A stretch of DNA of 64,000 nt from an uncultured Limosilactobacillus sp. GTDB taxonomy: Bacteria > Bacillota > Bacilli > Lactobacillales > Lactobacillaceae. Of this stretch, positions 44,328 to 53,142 are shown piece by piece (the stretch's first letter is position 1; the number at the start of each line of letters is the position of its first letter). The DNA is taken from the NCBI RefSeq assembly GCF_934202705.1, contig NZ_CAKPYE010000005.1, forward strand, positions 89,372 to 153,371, written 5' to 3'. The notes under the pieces were generated by a model, which saw only the letters and a list, made by a program, of their open reading frames with translations, did no database searches and was not told the DNA's origin. A program made the position numbers and the translations under genes.

Positions 44328-44813
44328 CTACCTAACCGTTAAGTTCGTGTAAATCTGTCGAACTGCATTCGGATCAGTTCCGGAATAGTTTAGATATGGT
44401 CGATTGTTAATCATGAAGATTTGGGGTTGACCATTTTTGAAAACCATAAAGGTTGGTACATAGTTGATTTTGTATTGCTTAAAAAGTGCTTTATCATACT
44501 TGTTTTGCCATTCCACAAACATATTTTGATGTTGGAGTCCATGACTCGATGACGCAAACGTTGCAAACTGTTGCGAAACCTCAGCCTTCTTCACCACTCC
44601 TCTGATCTTTTTACAATCAGGACAAGTTTTGGAGTAAAACATCACCACGGTCGGCTGACTTGAGGTTAATAATTTATTCTGCTCAACTGTTTTGGTGCGA
44701 TGATATGAGACCAGATTAACGCCCCCAATAATCATCAAAATTAAAACAATTATTCCTAAAACGCCCCAGGCGATTAACCGTTTTTTACTACGTTCTTCTG
44801 GATCTTGATACAT
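44328..44813 (-). CDS. Membrane-anchored thioredoxin-like protein
   Basis: 161 residues. One N-terminal membrane helix (about 12-32) followed by a thioredoxin fold with FYSKTCPDCKKIRG (CPDC active site, about residue 60) and the cis-Pro region YVPTFMVFKNGQ. Extracytoplasmic thiol oxidoreductases of this kind are frequent in Gram-positive conjugation operons, where they may mature transfer proteins. Ribosome site AGGAGG. Confidence 0.85.
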   Translation of the reverse strand: MYQDPEERSKKRLIAWGVLGIIVLILMIIGGVNLVSYHRTKTVEQNKLLTSSQPTVVMFYSKTCPDCKKIRGVVKKAEVSQQFATFASSSHGLQHQNMFVEWQNKYDKALFKQYKINYVPTFMVFKNGQPQIFMINNRPYLNYSGTDPNAVRQIYTNLTVR

Positions 44814-44830
44814 ACTTCCTAACTTTCCTC

Positions 44831-45115
44831 CTACAATCCATTCACGGCTGCTTTGCCAATTGATAGTGACTCGGTCAAGTCATCATCATTAATCCCGGTT
44901 TTGTTTAAAGCCGCTGGATAAAAATTAATTACAATGCCTTTTTCCAAGCCATCCATAATGGCCCGTTCCTGACTCGCTAAATTGTCCGCATTCACACTGG
45001 GTAGCATGCCATGGCACAAGACAAAATGGTAAGCATCAACCGGCGTTTTAAAGATCATGACCGGTTGCGTCGTCCCGTTCTTCAGTTGTTCATTCACTAC
45101 ATAACAGAATTTCAT
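44831..45115 (-). CDS. Small hypothetical protein
   Basis: 94 residues from the ATG at 45115, better spaced from GAGG than the ATG at 45121. Soluble mixed fold, Cys and Asn-rich. No recognised family. Confidence 0.5.
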   Translation of the reverse strand: MKFCYVVNEQLKNGTTQPVMIFKTPVDAYHFVLCHGMLPSVNADNLASQERAIMDGLEKGIVINFYPAALNKTGINDDDLTESLSIGKAAVNGL

Positions 45116-45141
45116 TATCATTCCTCTTTCTTGATTTCGTG

Positions 45142-45390
45142 TTACTCAAAGATGTTTAACAGAACATCCTTTTTGGGCAAAATAAAACAGGTATTGGGCC
45201 CGGAAACACTTATGTTTACTGAACGTTGTCCTTTAATCTCTTTGACATCAATCCATATCACTTCGTTTTCTAAATAGGGCTGCACAATTGTAAATTCATC
45301 TTTTCTTGGATCAAGGCCATAGTCTTGACAAATCTCAATAACCTGTCGTTTCAATTTGTCTATTTCAGTATTTAGATCTAATTTTTTCAT
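45142..45390 (-). CDS. Small hypothetical protein
   Basis: 82 residues from the ATG at 45390 (AAAGG upstream). The frame extends to 45417 but would then overlap the previous gene. Helix (LDLNTEIDKLKRQVIEIC) then a beta part. Confidence 0.5.
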   Translation of the reverse strand: MKKLDLNTEIDKLKRQVIEICQDYGLDPRKDEFTIVQPYLENEVIWIDVKEIKGQRSVNISVSGPNTCFILPKKDVLLNIFE

Positions 45391-45397
45391 TTTCGCT

Positions 45398-45610
45398 TTA
45401 CCTTTCGTCATCATCATGAACCTCGTGAACCATAAGAATACATATAATCCAAAACAGAATTAACAATGGCATAAACGCTAATGTAATTCCGAGCAACCAC
45501 GGCTTGATATTATTTAATGCAAAAAAAATCCACCATAGTGCACCCCCAGCAGTCGCACAGTAAAATAAAAATAGTAGGGTTCCCCACCATATTTGCTTTA
45601 AATTACTCAT
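45398..45610 (-). CDS. Small two-helix membrane protein
   Basis: 70 residues, ribosome site GGAGGA. Two membrane helices (about 9-30 and 36-60) and an acidic tail HEVHDDDER. Confidence 0.55.
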   Translation of the reverse strand: MSNLKQIWWGTLLFLFYCATAGGALWWIFFALNNIKPWLLGITLAFMPLLILFWIICILMVHEVHDDDER

Positions 45611-45628
45611 AAAAATAATTCCTCCTTC

Positions 45629-45808
45629 TCAATATTCCGCAGTAATTAATAATAATTTGAGAAGCATTACAAGCATAATTAAGCCAACCAGAACACCTGG
45701 TATTGCTAACAAATATTTTTTATCCTTGGAAGTCTCTCACTCAGTTTTAGCTTCCCTCAGTACCTCTTGAGCAAATAATGATGGTTTGCTTTTTTGTTTT
45801 CTTCTCAT
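45629..45808 (-). pseudogene. Small membrane protein gene interrupted by an in-frame TGA
   Basis: ATG at 45808 behind AGGAGGAG. The frame reads MRRKQKSKPSLFAQEVLREA, then a TGA at 45739-45737, and continues in frame to a membrane helix and a TGA at 45631-45629. The intact protein at 46290-46565 has the parallel start (RPSLFAQEVLNEAK), so this is a decayed paralogue with a single nonsense change visible. Confidence 0.65.
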
Positions 45809-45875
45809 AAAATTTATTTCTCCTCCTCAATGTCTGGCAAGAATTGATAATAAATAAACGAAAGCCATTTGAATT

Positions 45876-46043
45876 TCATTTCAATTCAATATAAAAACTT
45901 ACCCAAACTAGAATAAGAATTGGTGCAATACCTAATACAAACCCAAATGGATCTTCGACATGGTCAATACAAAGATCAAACCAAAGTGTTTGCAACACGA
46001 CACTTCCAATAAAAATTCCAAATAGTACTGTTGCTTCTAACAT
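45876..46043 (-). CDS. Small membrane protein, 55 residues
   Basis: ATG at 46043 with GGAGAG upstream, stop TGA at 45878-45876. Two hydrophobic segments (FGIFIGSVVLQTLWF and FVLGIAPILILVWVSFYI). No recognised family. Confidence 0.55.
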   Translation of the reverse strand: MLEATVLFGIFIGSVVLQTLWFDLCIDHVEDPFGFVLGIAPILILVWVSFYIELK

Positions 46044-46070
46044 TCTTCTAATAAATCTCTCCTCCTTTCA

Positions 46071-46274
46071 TTAACTAGTAAAAGTTGGAATTAGGTAGAC
46101 AAACATTAATACGCAGAAAGCCAGAACTAGGACGATCCCAATAACTCCAACAACTATAACCTGAGTGTTTAATCTGTTATCTTCCATCATTCGAGGAACA
46201 AGTTCGCATATCAAAGTAACTCCAAGACCAAGAACAAAAATAAGTAAAGCAAATTCCCATAATGGTAACTTCAT
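46071..46274 (-). CDS. Small two-helix membrane protein
   Basis: 67 residues, ribosome site AAAGGAG. Membrane helices at about 6-26 and 39-63. Confidence 0.55.
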   Translation of the reverse strand: MKLPLWEFALLIFVLGLGVTLICELVPRMMEDNRLNTQVIVVGVIGIVLVLAFCVLMFVYLIPTFTS

Positions 46275-46289
46275 AAATCTTTTCTCCTT

Positions 46290-46565
46290 TTATAAATTTC
46301 TATAAATATAGGCAACTGCACAAAACTCACACACGATGACTAGAAAAAAGAAAAATAGTTTGATTAAGCCAAATAACATAATGTGTAGCAAAGTCTTCAT
46401 GACCAAACAATAAATAAGCCAAGCCAAAATAATAAAAATAACTGGTGATGCTAGTGCCAAAATTACATGTCTTTTGTGTTTATCCTTGGCTGTGTTTCGT
46501 TTAACCTTTGCTTCATTTAATACCTCTTGAGCAAATAGTGACGGCCTGTATTCGGCCTTCCTCAT
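46290..46565 (-). CDS. Small two-helix membrane protein, intact paralogue of 45629-45808
   Basis: 91 residues, ribosome site GGAGG. A cytoplasmic start RPSLFAQEVLNEAKVK is followed by membrane helices at about 33-55 and 60-86. Confidence 0.6.
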   Translation of the reverse strand: MRKAEYRPSLFAQEVLNEAKVKRNTAKDKHKRHVILALASPVIFIILAWLIYCLVMKTLLHIMLFGLIKLFFFFLVIVCEFCAVAYIYRNL

Positions 46566-46954
46566 TTCGGTAACCTCCTAATGTGGCGATTTGCTTCAAG
46601 CTTTGGTAGGTGCATGGTGGCAATCCGTTCAATCTGCAAAGCTTTTTCGTTATCCGGTATATTGCGTACTAAATCAATTGATTCCATGGGTTCACCATCA
46701 GCTAACCGGCATGAGCAAATGATGCTACCCGCGGTTCTGCCATGTTCTGGTAACATGCGCAGTAATTTGCCACCAACTTCCGCTAGTCGAATCCGATATC
46801 CCCGATCAGAACTCATGACTAAAAAATTACGTCCGCCAGTTAAGCGACGTGCTTGACGAATATCCAGCTGCTTACTTTCCGGAATTTTCAGAAAAAAAGA
46901 ACGCTCTTCAAACCCGTCTAAATTTAAAAAGCGTCCCTTCATGTACATCATCAT
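46562..46954 (-). CDS. Hypothetical protein
   Basis: 130 residues, Arg-rich and beta-rich. Overlaps the next start by 4 nt. More GC-rich than the small membrane genes downstream. No recognised family. Confidence 0.55.
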   Translation of the reverse strand: MMMYMKGRFLNLDGFEERSFFLKIPESKQLDIRQARRLTGGRNFLVMSSDRGYRIRLAEVGGKLLRMLPEHGRTAGSIICSCRLADGEPMESIDLVRNIPDNEKALQIERIATMHLPKLEANRHIRRLPK

Positions 46955-46968
46955 GTCTCGAATCCCCC

Positions 46969-48129
46969 TTACTTTGCATCAGAGAACTCGCCATCAATAA
47001 TCTTTTGATCTTCAAGATGAACCTGTTTCCCCTTGCAAAGGTCTTGTATTTGTGTGGCCCGATCTAAGAACCACTGCCCTAAATTGGCTAAATCTGTTTG
47101 ACTAATCTCCTTCGTGCTCAGCTTTTCAATATCCGGAGTCAGAGCCAAAACATCAATTCGACTTGCGGCGGTTAGCATTTCTGCAGTCTTTGCAGAAACT
47201 CGCTCGAATGCTAACCGTTTTTGAGCTGCCGCATCATTAGCTGCTTGCACCTTCTTATGCAAAGTCTTGTTTTCATTGGTTAATTGATCAATTGTTGCTT
47301 GTAAATCATCAATATCTTCTTTGCTAAAACGATTATCTTCAGCTGCCTGCAATTTTTCCTGGGCAATTGCTAGGTCATCATTAGAATCTTGTAACTCTTG
47401 TTTCAGTTCCAGTAAATGCTGCTTGATATCATCGTAATCATCAGGCGGTACGACCTTTTCTTCCACTTCCCGATGTTGCAAACGTTCATTTTCCAGCTGT
47501 AAGTGTCGGGAACGTTGCCGTTCCTTTTCTAGTTCAACTAACGTTTCACTACGAGACTTTTCCACGTCCGCATTATGTTTCGTTAAACGATGATTCTCTG
47601 CTTGCAACGACTGGTTAGTGGCTTGCACTTTAGCGTTCAATGTCTTTTGCTCATCTAAACTTTTTAGAAGCGCTTTAAAATGCGGGGTCTTACGAAATTC
47701 AGCATCACTACGCAAAATTAAATCTGCAGTCTCTGAATCCGCCTTGCCCGTGGCAATCATCTCCTGGTACATCTTGGGTAAAGCCAGATAGTTATTAATC
47801 ATTTGCTCCCGATCAGGGTCGTCTGACGCTAATAGTTGGTTGTAACCTTCCGCTTGACGCATCGCCCGATGAATTTGCGATTTACCAAAACCATGTCCCT
47901 CATACCAACGCTTAAAGCTAATACCGCTATGGGTTCCTGGATTACTAATATGACTTTTCACGTCCAGGGCAATTCGTCCTAAATTGATTACTGCCATTTG
48001 TGAAGTCTGCCAAATCTGATAATCTTTCTGCTTAAAATATTCTTGTTCAGCTACCGGTAAATCTTTATAAAGCTGATTCAAGGTGGTCTCAGCCTGATTA
48101 CCTTGTGCTTGCGTTAGTTCTTCACCCAT
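46969..48129 (-). CDS. Coiled-coil hypothetical protein with HTH-like N-terminal part
   Basis: 386 residues from the ATG at 48129 (GGAG upstream; a GTG at 48135 is possible). Residues 45-120 (INLGRIALDVKSH, FKRWYEGHGFGKSQIHRAMR) resemble the DUF3102/ParB-like HTH region of phage and plasmid proteins. Residues 155-340 are a continuous coiled coil. Function unknown. Confidence 0.6.
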   Translation of the reverse strand: MGEELTQAQGNQAETTLNQLYKDLPVAEQEYFKQKDYQIWQTSQMAVINLGRIALDVKSHISNPGTHSGISFKRWYEGHGFGKSQIHRAMRQAEGYNQLLASDDPDREQMINNYLALPKMYQEMIATGKADSETADLILRSDAEFRKTPHFKALLKSLDEQKTLNAKVQATNQSLQAENHRLTKHNADVEKSRSETLVELEKERQRSRHLQLENERLQHREVEEKVVPPDDYDDIKQHLLELKQELQDSNDDLAIAQEKLQAAEDNRFSKEDIDDLQATIDQLTNENKTLHKKVQAANDAAAQKRLAFERVSAKTAEMLTAASRIDVLALTPDIEKLSTKEISQTDLANLGQWFLDRATQIQDLCKGKQVHLEDQKIIDGEFSDAK

Positions 48130-48454
48130 TAACACTTCTCCTCTTCATCTTCAACTCCTGATAACCATGCGTTTGGCTAAACAACTGCCACGCTTGTAAC
48201 TCATGGCTATTAAATTTCTTAATGTGTACTTCATTTGCTAAAATTACTTCAAACCGTGGCCGGTAAGGCACTTCATATAAATCTGTTACGATCACCGTCT
48301 GCCATCGTTTACCATCAGTAGTATTCGCTTGATATTTCATCACCGTGCCCACAGTTACTTTGTCGTGTAAACGCTGATCTAATATGGCTAAATACGGTTT
48401 AGGATAGGTACGTTTACGATGCACAAAGTAAAAGCGAATCATCCTAATCGCCAT
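48122..48454 (-). CDS. Hypothetical protein
   Basis: 110 residues, basic and beta-rich (FYFVHRKRTYPKPYLAIL). Overlaps both neighbours by a few bases, so it is part of a tight operon. No recognised family. Confidence 0.55.
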   Translation of the reverse strand: MAIRMIRFYFVHRKRTYPKPYLAILDQRLHDKVTVGTVMKYQANTTDGKRWQTVIVTDLYEVPYRPRFEVILANEVHIKKFNSHELQAWQLFSQTHGYQELKMKRRSVNG

Positions 48455-48651
48455 TAGTAAGGTTCCACTTCATACTTTTCAGGCGAACCTGGCAGGCCAT
48501 CAATCGCACTCGCCGCCGCATCATAACTAGCAAACTTAGTGGCTTCGTCACGTCCCACTTGCGTAACATTAAATGTCCCTACCAGCATCCACATATCGCT
48601 ACTCATGTTTTTAATCACATACTTATGATCATGATTACTTAATCCAAACAT
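48454..48651 (-). CDS. Small hypothetical protein
   Basis: 65 residues, ribosome site AAAGGAG, stop overlapping the next ATG. No recognised motif. Confidence 0.55.
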   Translation of the reverse strand: MFGLSNHDHKYVIKNMSSDMWMLVGTFNVTQVGRDEATKFASYDAAASAIDGLPGSPEKYEVEPY

Positions 48652-48694
48652 TGGTCTTGCTCCTTTCGTTGTTTAAAAACGTTGCTAATCACTT

Positions 48695-48982
48695 TTAAGT
48701 CCCGGGAAGGAATTGTCCATGAGCAAAACGTACTGTATCGGTGCTTACAAAACCGTTACCAGCCTGAATTTCGACAATGTCTCCCTCGTAAATTGACTGA
48801 CCATCTCGATCCTTAACTCCCGTAAACTGCATCAATTGACGTTGTTCATTTACTATCGTGCCCAACATTTCCGACTGCTTTTCAAAAGTAAAAATTACTT
48901 GATTATGTTGATCCAATCGGGTTGAATACGTCATTAGCTCAGTGTTATGCGAGTCGTATTCACGAAACCGAATATCTTTCAA
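48695..48982 (-). CDS. YopX-family protein
   Basis: 95 residues. The YopX signature is clear in LMQFTGVKDRDGQSIYEGDIVEI. A TTG at 48982 is well spaced from GAGGTG and gives the usual family start (xKDIRFREYD); a GTG at 48991 is the alternative. YopX proteins occur in Gram-positive phages and elements; their function is unknown. Confidence 0.8.
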   Translation of the reverse strand: MKDIRFREYDSHNTELMTYSTRLDQHNQVIFTFEKQSEMLGTIVNEQRQLMQFTGVKDRDGQSIYEGDIVEIQAGNGFVSTDTVRFAHGQFLPGT

Positions 48983-49002
48983 TTTGCTCACCTCATTTAT
49001 CT

Positions 49003-49248
49003 CTAAATAATTCCTGGATCCTTGGTCTGCAGTTGGGTAAAGAAACCAAAAATCATCAGTAATACCACCAGAACGATAATGATAATCATCAAAATCGTTA
49101 AAGCCTCTGAAAACCAGGTAGCATGACGCTTTTCTGTCATTGCTTTTTCAGAATCGATTGGTTCCGTTCCCCAGGCACCCTTCATCTCATTGTCCAGCTG
49201 ATGTTGCTTATACTCTGCCCGACTTGGTTGGTGATTTGATCGAATCAT
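49003..49248 (-). CDS. Small single-helix membrane protein
   Basis: 81 residues with a basic N-terminal half and one membrane helix at about 50-72. Its ATG overlaps the previous stop. Confidence 0.5.
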   Translation of the reverse strand: MIRSNHQPSRAEYKQHQLDNEMKGAWGTEPIDSEKAMTEKRHATWFSEALTILMIIIIVLVVLLMIFGFFTQLQTKDPGII

Positions 49249-49538
49249 TCGATCGCCAGCCCTTCGTTAAAATTAAAACGTTTCTCAATTGGAGTATCAG
49301 CCAATACTTTCGTCAAAACTTTCAACATCATGGCGTTACCACCGTCATAGTCGCCGTTACCATGCTTGTTAAAGTAATCGACATCCACAAAATACAAGCC
49401 TTCAATTGCAATCCGTACGCACATAATTACTCCGTATTTTGCATCTTTATCAGTAACCACAATTGAACGCAACTCTTGGTCAATAGTGACTAGATAACCA
49501 CAGCGTTTAACCTGCTCCAGATATTCGTTAATTTTCAT
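49245..49538 (-). CDS. Hypothetical protein
   Basis: 97 residues, ribosome site GGAAGG, soluble. Possibly a small alpha/beta fold. No recognised family. Confidence 0.55.
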   Translation of the reverse strand: MKINEYLEQVKRCGYLVTIDQELRSIVVTDKDAKYGVIMCVRIAIEGLYFVDVDYFNKHGNGDYDGGNAMMLKVLTKVLADTPIEKRFNFNEGLAIE

Positions 49539-49551
49539 TTATATTGCCTTC

Positions 49552-50385
49552 CTAACACTTAATTCGATAGTCTCCGAGGTATGTTATTTTCCGAACTGAC
49601 ATTGGGTCAATCATCAAAGGTTCTGAACCGAGAACTAAATAATTATCTTCATCCTTATCAAGATTTTCAGGGTCAACGTAAAGCGGAGAAATTCTAACTT
49701 TCTTAAAGGTATTAAATATTCTTGATACGTCATGCTTTGTTAATCTAAAGGTTGGTATTCCACTAGTGTTTTGAATACCCACTCCTGAAAAACATTCCAC
49801 CTGATAGATTGACTGCAGATGATCAGCAACCGGTTCCTTTTGAATTCCATCATTGAAATCACTACGGTGACTATTACGCATTAAACAATTAAGAGCTTTC
49901 TGATTTTCATGAGTCATCGCCAAAATTTGGTCGAGGTTGTTTAACTGCTCCTTTTGCAACATATGCGAAATACCAAGAAGATGCTTCATCTTCATGTAAT
50001 CAGTCGAATCTTCGGCAATAATCTGTAAGCCAATTGCGTTAGCTAAGTCATTGATCAAAAATTTAATTCCATCATCTGTAAACCCCAAATGTTGAATCAC
50101 CCGACTTAGTTCAAGTAAACGACGATCCTGCCCATTAGCTTGCACAATATATGATTTCCCCAACCAGGCCTTTAATAGCCCAGCGATCACTTCATTTGGA
50201 ATCATTAGGCCGCTTAGTGGGTGAGCATCATCCACAATGTCATTACTAAGTATCTTTGTTGAATCATGGTGGTTCATCTTAAACGCCACAGCATAAGTCT
50301 CCGGGTCGGTTTTAAGACTTTCCTTCACATCGTCAGAAAATTGTTTAGCTACTTTTTCAGCTTGTGGTTGATTTCTAGTTTTCAT
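49552..50385 (-). CDS. Hypothetical protein
   Basis: 277 residues, mostly helical, soluble; it overlaps the upstream gene by 11 nt. The ribosome site is weak, which suggests coupling to the upstream gene. No recognised motif. Confidence 0.55.
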   Translation of the reverse strand: MKTRNQPQAEKVAKQFSDDVKESLKTDPETYAVAFKMNHHDSTKILSNDIVDDAHPLSGLMIPNEVIAGLLKAWLGKSYIVQANGQDRRLLELSRVIQHLGFTDDGIKFLINDLANAIGLQIIAEDSTDYMKMKHLLGISHMLQKEQLNNLDQILAMTHENQKALNCLMRNSHRSDFNDGIQKEPVADHLQSIYQVECFSGVGIQNTSGIPTFRLTKHDVSRIFNTFKKVRISPLYVDPENLDKDEDNYLVLGSEPLMIDPMSVRKITYLGDYRIKC

Positions 50386-50731
50386 CTTGATGGTGCTGCT
50401 CCTTTGCTAATTTTTCGTTTAATTCATCCAACCGTTTAGTTGCCGCCAACATATCTAATGGCTTAATACCTAAGCTGATACAGATAACGGTCATATATTC
50501 AGTCAACGTTAGTTGAACATCTTGATTAGCAGCGTTGTAGGCGTTATTAAGCTGATACAGCATGTTCTCAATGTGTGGCTGACCATTAACTCCTAGGGCC
50601 CCAACTACATGATTTTGGGAATCCAAAAAACTAGCGTAAACGACATGGTCTTTAATCCCATTGCTTTCGAGTTCTTGAATAACATGCCGCAAGACTTGTT
50701 CTCGCTTGCTAAATTTCTCTTTGCTTTCCAT
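50375..50731 (-). CDS. Hypothetical protein
   Basis: 118 residues, AAAGGAG ribosome site, helical with a charged N-terminus. No recognised family. Confidence 0.55.
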   Translation of the reverse strand: MESKEKFSKREQVLRHVIQELESNGIKDHVVYASFLDSQNHVVGALGVNGQPHIENMLYQLNNAYNAANQDVQLTLTEYMTVICISLGIKPLDMLAATKRLDELNEKLAKEQHHQDEN

Positions 50732-50742
50732 GTTTGACTCCT

Positions 50743-50955
50743 TTACTCACTTTCTCCGGACGTAGTTTTGACAATAACCACATCAACGTACAAGACATTC
50801 CACAAGTTGATGGTTCGCTCATGTTCACTAAGAATCATTTTCTTGCCTTGTGGTTGATAAACCTTGGTATATAGCCAGTAGCAGTTCATGGGAATATCTT
50901 GAAACGGCAAATAAATGTAGTCCTCGTTGACCATCTTCATGCGCAAGATTTTCAT
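50743..50955 (-). CDS. Small hypothetical protein
   Basis: 70 residues, aromatic-rich (YIYLPFQDIPMNCYWLYTKVY) and beta-rich. Part of the same minus-strand operon. Confidence 0.5.
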   Translation of the reverse strand: MKILRMKMVNEDYIYLPFQDIPMNCYWLYTKVYQPQGKKMILSEHERTINLWNVLYVDVVIVKTTSGESE

Positions 50956-50984
50956 ACACTCGCCCCCTAGTTTTGCCGATCCGA

Positions 50985-51149
50985 TTATCTATCTGAATCA
51001 CTAGCCAGCCAGTTCGCAAAGTTGATGGCTAAGACCACTGTGATTCCTAAAAATAGCCAGGTGAATAACACGTTGTACCCGTGTAATTTCGATGCCATTA
51101 AGCCCATACCAAGTGCCAAGTAAATTAAGTTATTTAATAATTTCATCAT
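50985..51149 (-). CDS. Small two-helix membrane protein
   Basis: 54 residues from the ATG at 51149 (AGAGGT upstream). The frame extends to 51209 without a good start. Two hydrophobic segments with a short loop. Confidence 0.5.
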   Translation of the reverse strand: MMKLLNNLIYLALGMGLMASKLHGYNVLFTWLFLGITVVLAINFANWLASDSDR

Positions 51150-51220
51150 GAAGTACCTCTTTTCAATTTGATCTTGCTTGTGTGGCTGGTTAATCACCAC
51201 TCCAGCCAAGGTTTTGTAAA

Positions 51221-52360
51221 CTAGTTATAAGTTTTGTGTTTCTTGCGGTTAGCCTTAAGTTCGGCCATCAACCGTTTGTTTTCCGCCAAGGTTGCTGCAT
51301 CAGGTGGATCAGCCTTGAGCTGATATCCTGATTGCGCCCACTCCGGCAGCTTTTCAACCACCCGAGCGGTCTTTTGTCTGTTCGAATGCTTAAAGTTAGC
51401 TTTACCAGGGTTCGGTTGGCCTTGATGATGCTGATATTGTGACTTACGACGTTTGAACAGTTGTTCACTAGCAATCGCTGTCGAAATATCGTGAACCTGG
51501 TCTTTCCGGTACTGTGCCACTACTTTATTCAAAAATTGCAGTGGATAACTAGCGCCATTCATAGCGGCATAATCAATCATGTGGAGAACTACGTCCGTTC
51601 CAAACTCACGTTGCCAGCTACTGAAGGCGTTTTGACAATACTGGTTCGGCCAACTGAATTGGTCTTTCCAGGCAGTGAAAATTTGATTTAATCCATTCGG
51701 GTCAGCTAGTAAGCCTGCGTTCGGCTGTTTTAGTTCTTTATGCTCTACGTTCGAGCTAGAAGATTGTTTAGCCAACTCGTCTGGTTCCGTCTGGGTCTCA
51801 TTTGCAGTTGTGACCTTTGACGAATGATCCTGGTTTGGAATTTCCGTGTGTGCACCTGGACTACTACATACAACATTATTTGTTGTATAAGTATTTATTA
51901 GTGGCTGGTTATCCAGCGCTGGAAAACGTGATTTAGGTGAAATCGCTTTTATATCAACGTTTTGACCTAAATCACGTTTTCGGTCTTTAGGTGGGAATGC
52001 TTTATTATCAGTCTTTTGACCTAAATCACGTTTTTGAACTTTAGGTGCCGATTGATTACGTAACCTCCCAAATTCATCAAGGTGCCAAACGTAATTTGAA
52101 AAACGTCCTTTTTGGTCATGTCTGCGTTCAATTCGAACAAAACCATGTTCTTTTAGTTCATCTAATGCGTTCCTGGTTGAAGTTTTCCCATTGGTTGACT
52201 CAGAGATGATCTGATCCATGTAATACTGCCAACCTTTCGGCTTCTTCCAAAGCATCATAAACAAGCCTTTTGCTTGTAAACTAATGTGTTGCTCTAATAC
52301 TGTGTTATCAACGGCTGTGTAGCCGTGACTTTCATTTTTATCAATTGTGATTGAAGCCAT
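51221..52360 (-). CDS. Replication-type protein with winged HTH and DnaD-like domain
   Basis: 379 residues from the ATG at 52360 (GGTGAC upstream). Residues 10-95 form a winged helix (LSLQAKGLFMMLWKKPKGW, SRNALDELKEHGFVRIE). Three near-repeats of KVQKRDLGQ, DRKRDLGQ and SRF fill the linker. Residues 225-290 resemble the DnaD/DnaB-II fold (FSSWQREFGTDVVLHMIDYA, YPLQFLNKVVAQY). Such proteins load the replicative helicase on phages and elements. It could support rolling or theta replication of the excised element. Confidence 0.7.
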   Translation of the reverse strand: MASITIDKNESHGYTAVDNTVLEQHISLQAKGLFMMLWKKPKGWQYYMDQIISESTNGKTSTRNALDELKEHGFVRIERRHDQKGRFSNYVWHLDEFGRLRNQSAPKVQKRDLGQKTDNKAFPPKDRKRDLGQNVDIKAISPKSRFPALDNQPLINTYTTNNVVCSSPGAHTEIPNQDHSSKVTTANETQTEPDELAKQSSSSNVEHKELKQPNAGLLADPNGLNQIFTAWKDQFSWPNQYCQNAFSSWQREFGTDVVLHMIDYAAMNGASYPLQFLNKVVAQYRKDQVHDISTAIASEQLFKRRKSQYQHHQGQPNPGKANFKHSNRQKTARVVEKLPEWAQSGYQLKADPPDAATLAENKRLMAELKANRKKHKTYN

Positions 52361-52372
52361 ATTCGTCACCAA

Positions 52373-52735
52373 TTAACTTTCTGAAAAATCAAATTCAGGC
52401 ATGTGACGGTCTAACCAAGCTTTAAATTGGGGCCCCGCAAAATACCAAGGCGAATTCTTACTTGGACGCTTCTTGATAATCCCGGCAATCTCTAATTGAT
52501 TGCGTTCCAATTCGTACTTCGGATTGTTGAGAATCCGAGAACTAACTTTTCGTGAAGATGTCCGCAAATATTTTGCAACATCTTTAATGTCCCAAATCCC
52601 AGTGACTTGATTGGCCCGTTCTTTGTAGTCCTCCAAGACAACTTTTTTAACAAGCACATAATCACTTGGGATAGCAATTTCCACTGGAACAGTGGCTTTA
52701 AGCTTTTGGGACTGTGAATCAAACGACTGATGCAT
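52373..52735 (-). CDS. DUF771-like phage DNA-binding protein
   Basis: 120 residues from the ATG at 52735 (AAGGTG upstream). A helix-turn-helix is visible in GIWDIKDVAKYLRTSSRKVS and a conserved WYFAGPQFKAWLDRHMPEF ends the protein, the layout of DUF771 proteins of Gram-positive phages. It lies between cro-like and DnaD-like genes as in prophage early regions. Confidence 0.65.
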   Translation of the reverse strand: MHQSFDSQSQKLKATVPVEIAIPSDYVLVKKVVLEDYKERANQVTGIWDIKDVAKYLRTSSRKVSSRILNNPKYELERNQLEIAGIIKKRPSKNSPWYFAGPQFKAWLDRHMPEFDFSES

Positions 52736-52988
52736 TCTTTTCACCTTCTGTCATGTTTTCCTTACTATAAGGGCAAAAAAAATATCTACCAATTTCATCT
52801 ACGCTAATGTCTAATACGTGCGCTATAGATATAATTTCACTTTGCTTAAACATTGATTTATTAGTCATTTTGCTGTTAAGCGTTGCCCTATCAATGTTTG
52901 CAGCCTTACTCAAAGAAGTTTGATTGTACCGTAACTTCTTCATACGTTTATTTAAATTAGAATAATCAAACATCTTGCTGGCCATCAT
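52719..52988 (-). CDS. Cro-like HTH protein
   Basis: 89 residues from the ATG at 52988 behind AAAGGAG. HTH in LRYNQTSLSKAANIDRATLNSK. It is the first gene leftward from the divergent control region, the position of Cro in lambdoid-type switches. Confidence 0.75.
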   Translation of the reverse strand: MMASKMFDYSNLNKRMKKLRYNQTSLSKAANIDRATLNSKMTNKSMFKQSEIISIAHVLDISVDEIGRYFFCPYSKENMTEGEKNASVV

Positions 52989-53142
52989 CACATCTCCTTT
53001 CGTCAGTTTTTCCTTACACAATGTATATTAAACCTTTTGTTTGAAATGTCAACAGATTTTGTAAGTATTTCTTTACTATTTTTGATTGTTTTGTCATGTT
53101 TTTATGTTACTATGTATATAAGTAAACAGGAGGCATTTTACG
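52989..53142. promoter_or_regulatory. Divergent control region of the ImmR/Cro switch
   Basis: Leftward TTGACA (53052-53047) with TAATAT 16 nt on; rightward TTGTCA (53091-53096) with TATATA 18 nt on. TTAC/GTAA half sites recur between them (for example GTTACT..AGTAAAC at 53105-53126), which are probable repressor sites. Confidence 0.55.
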
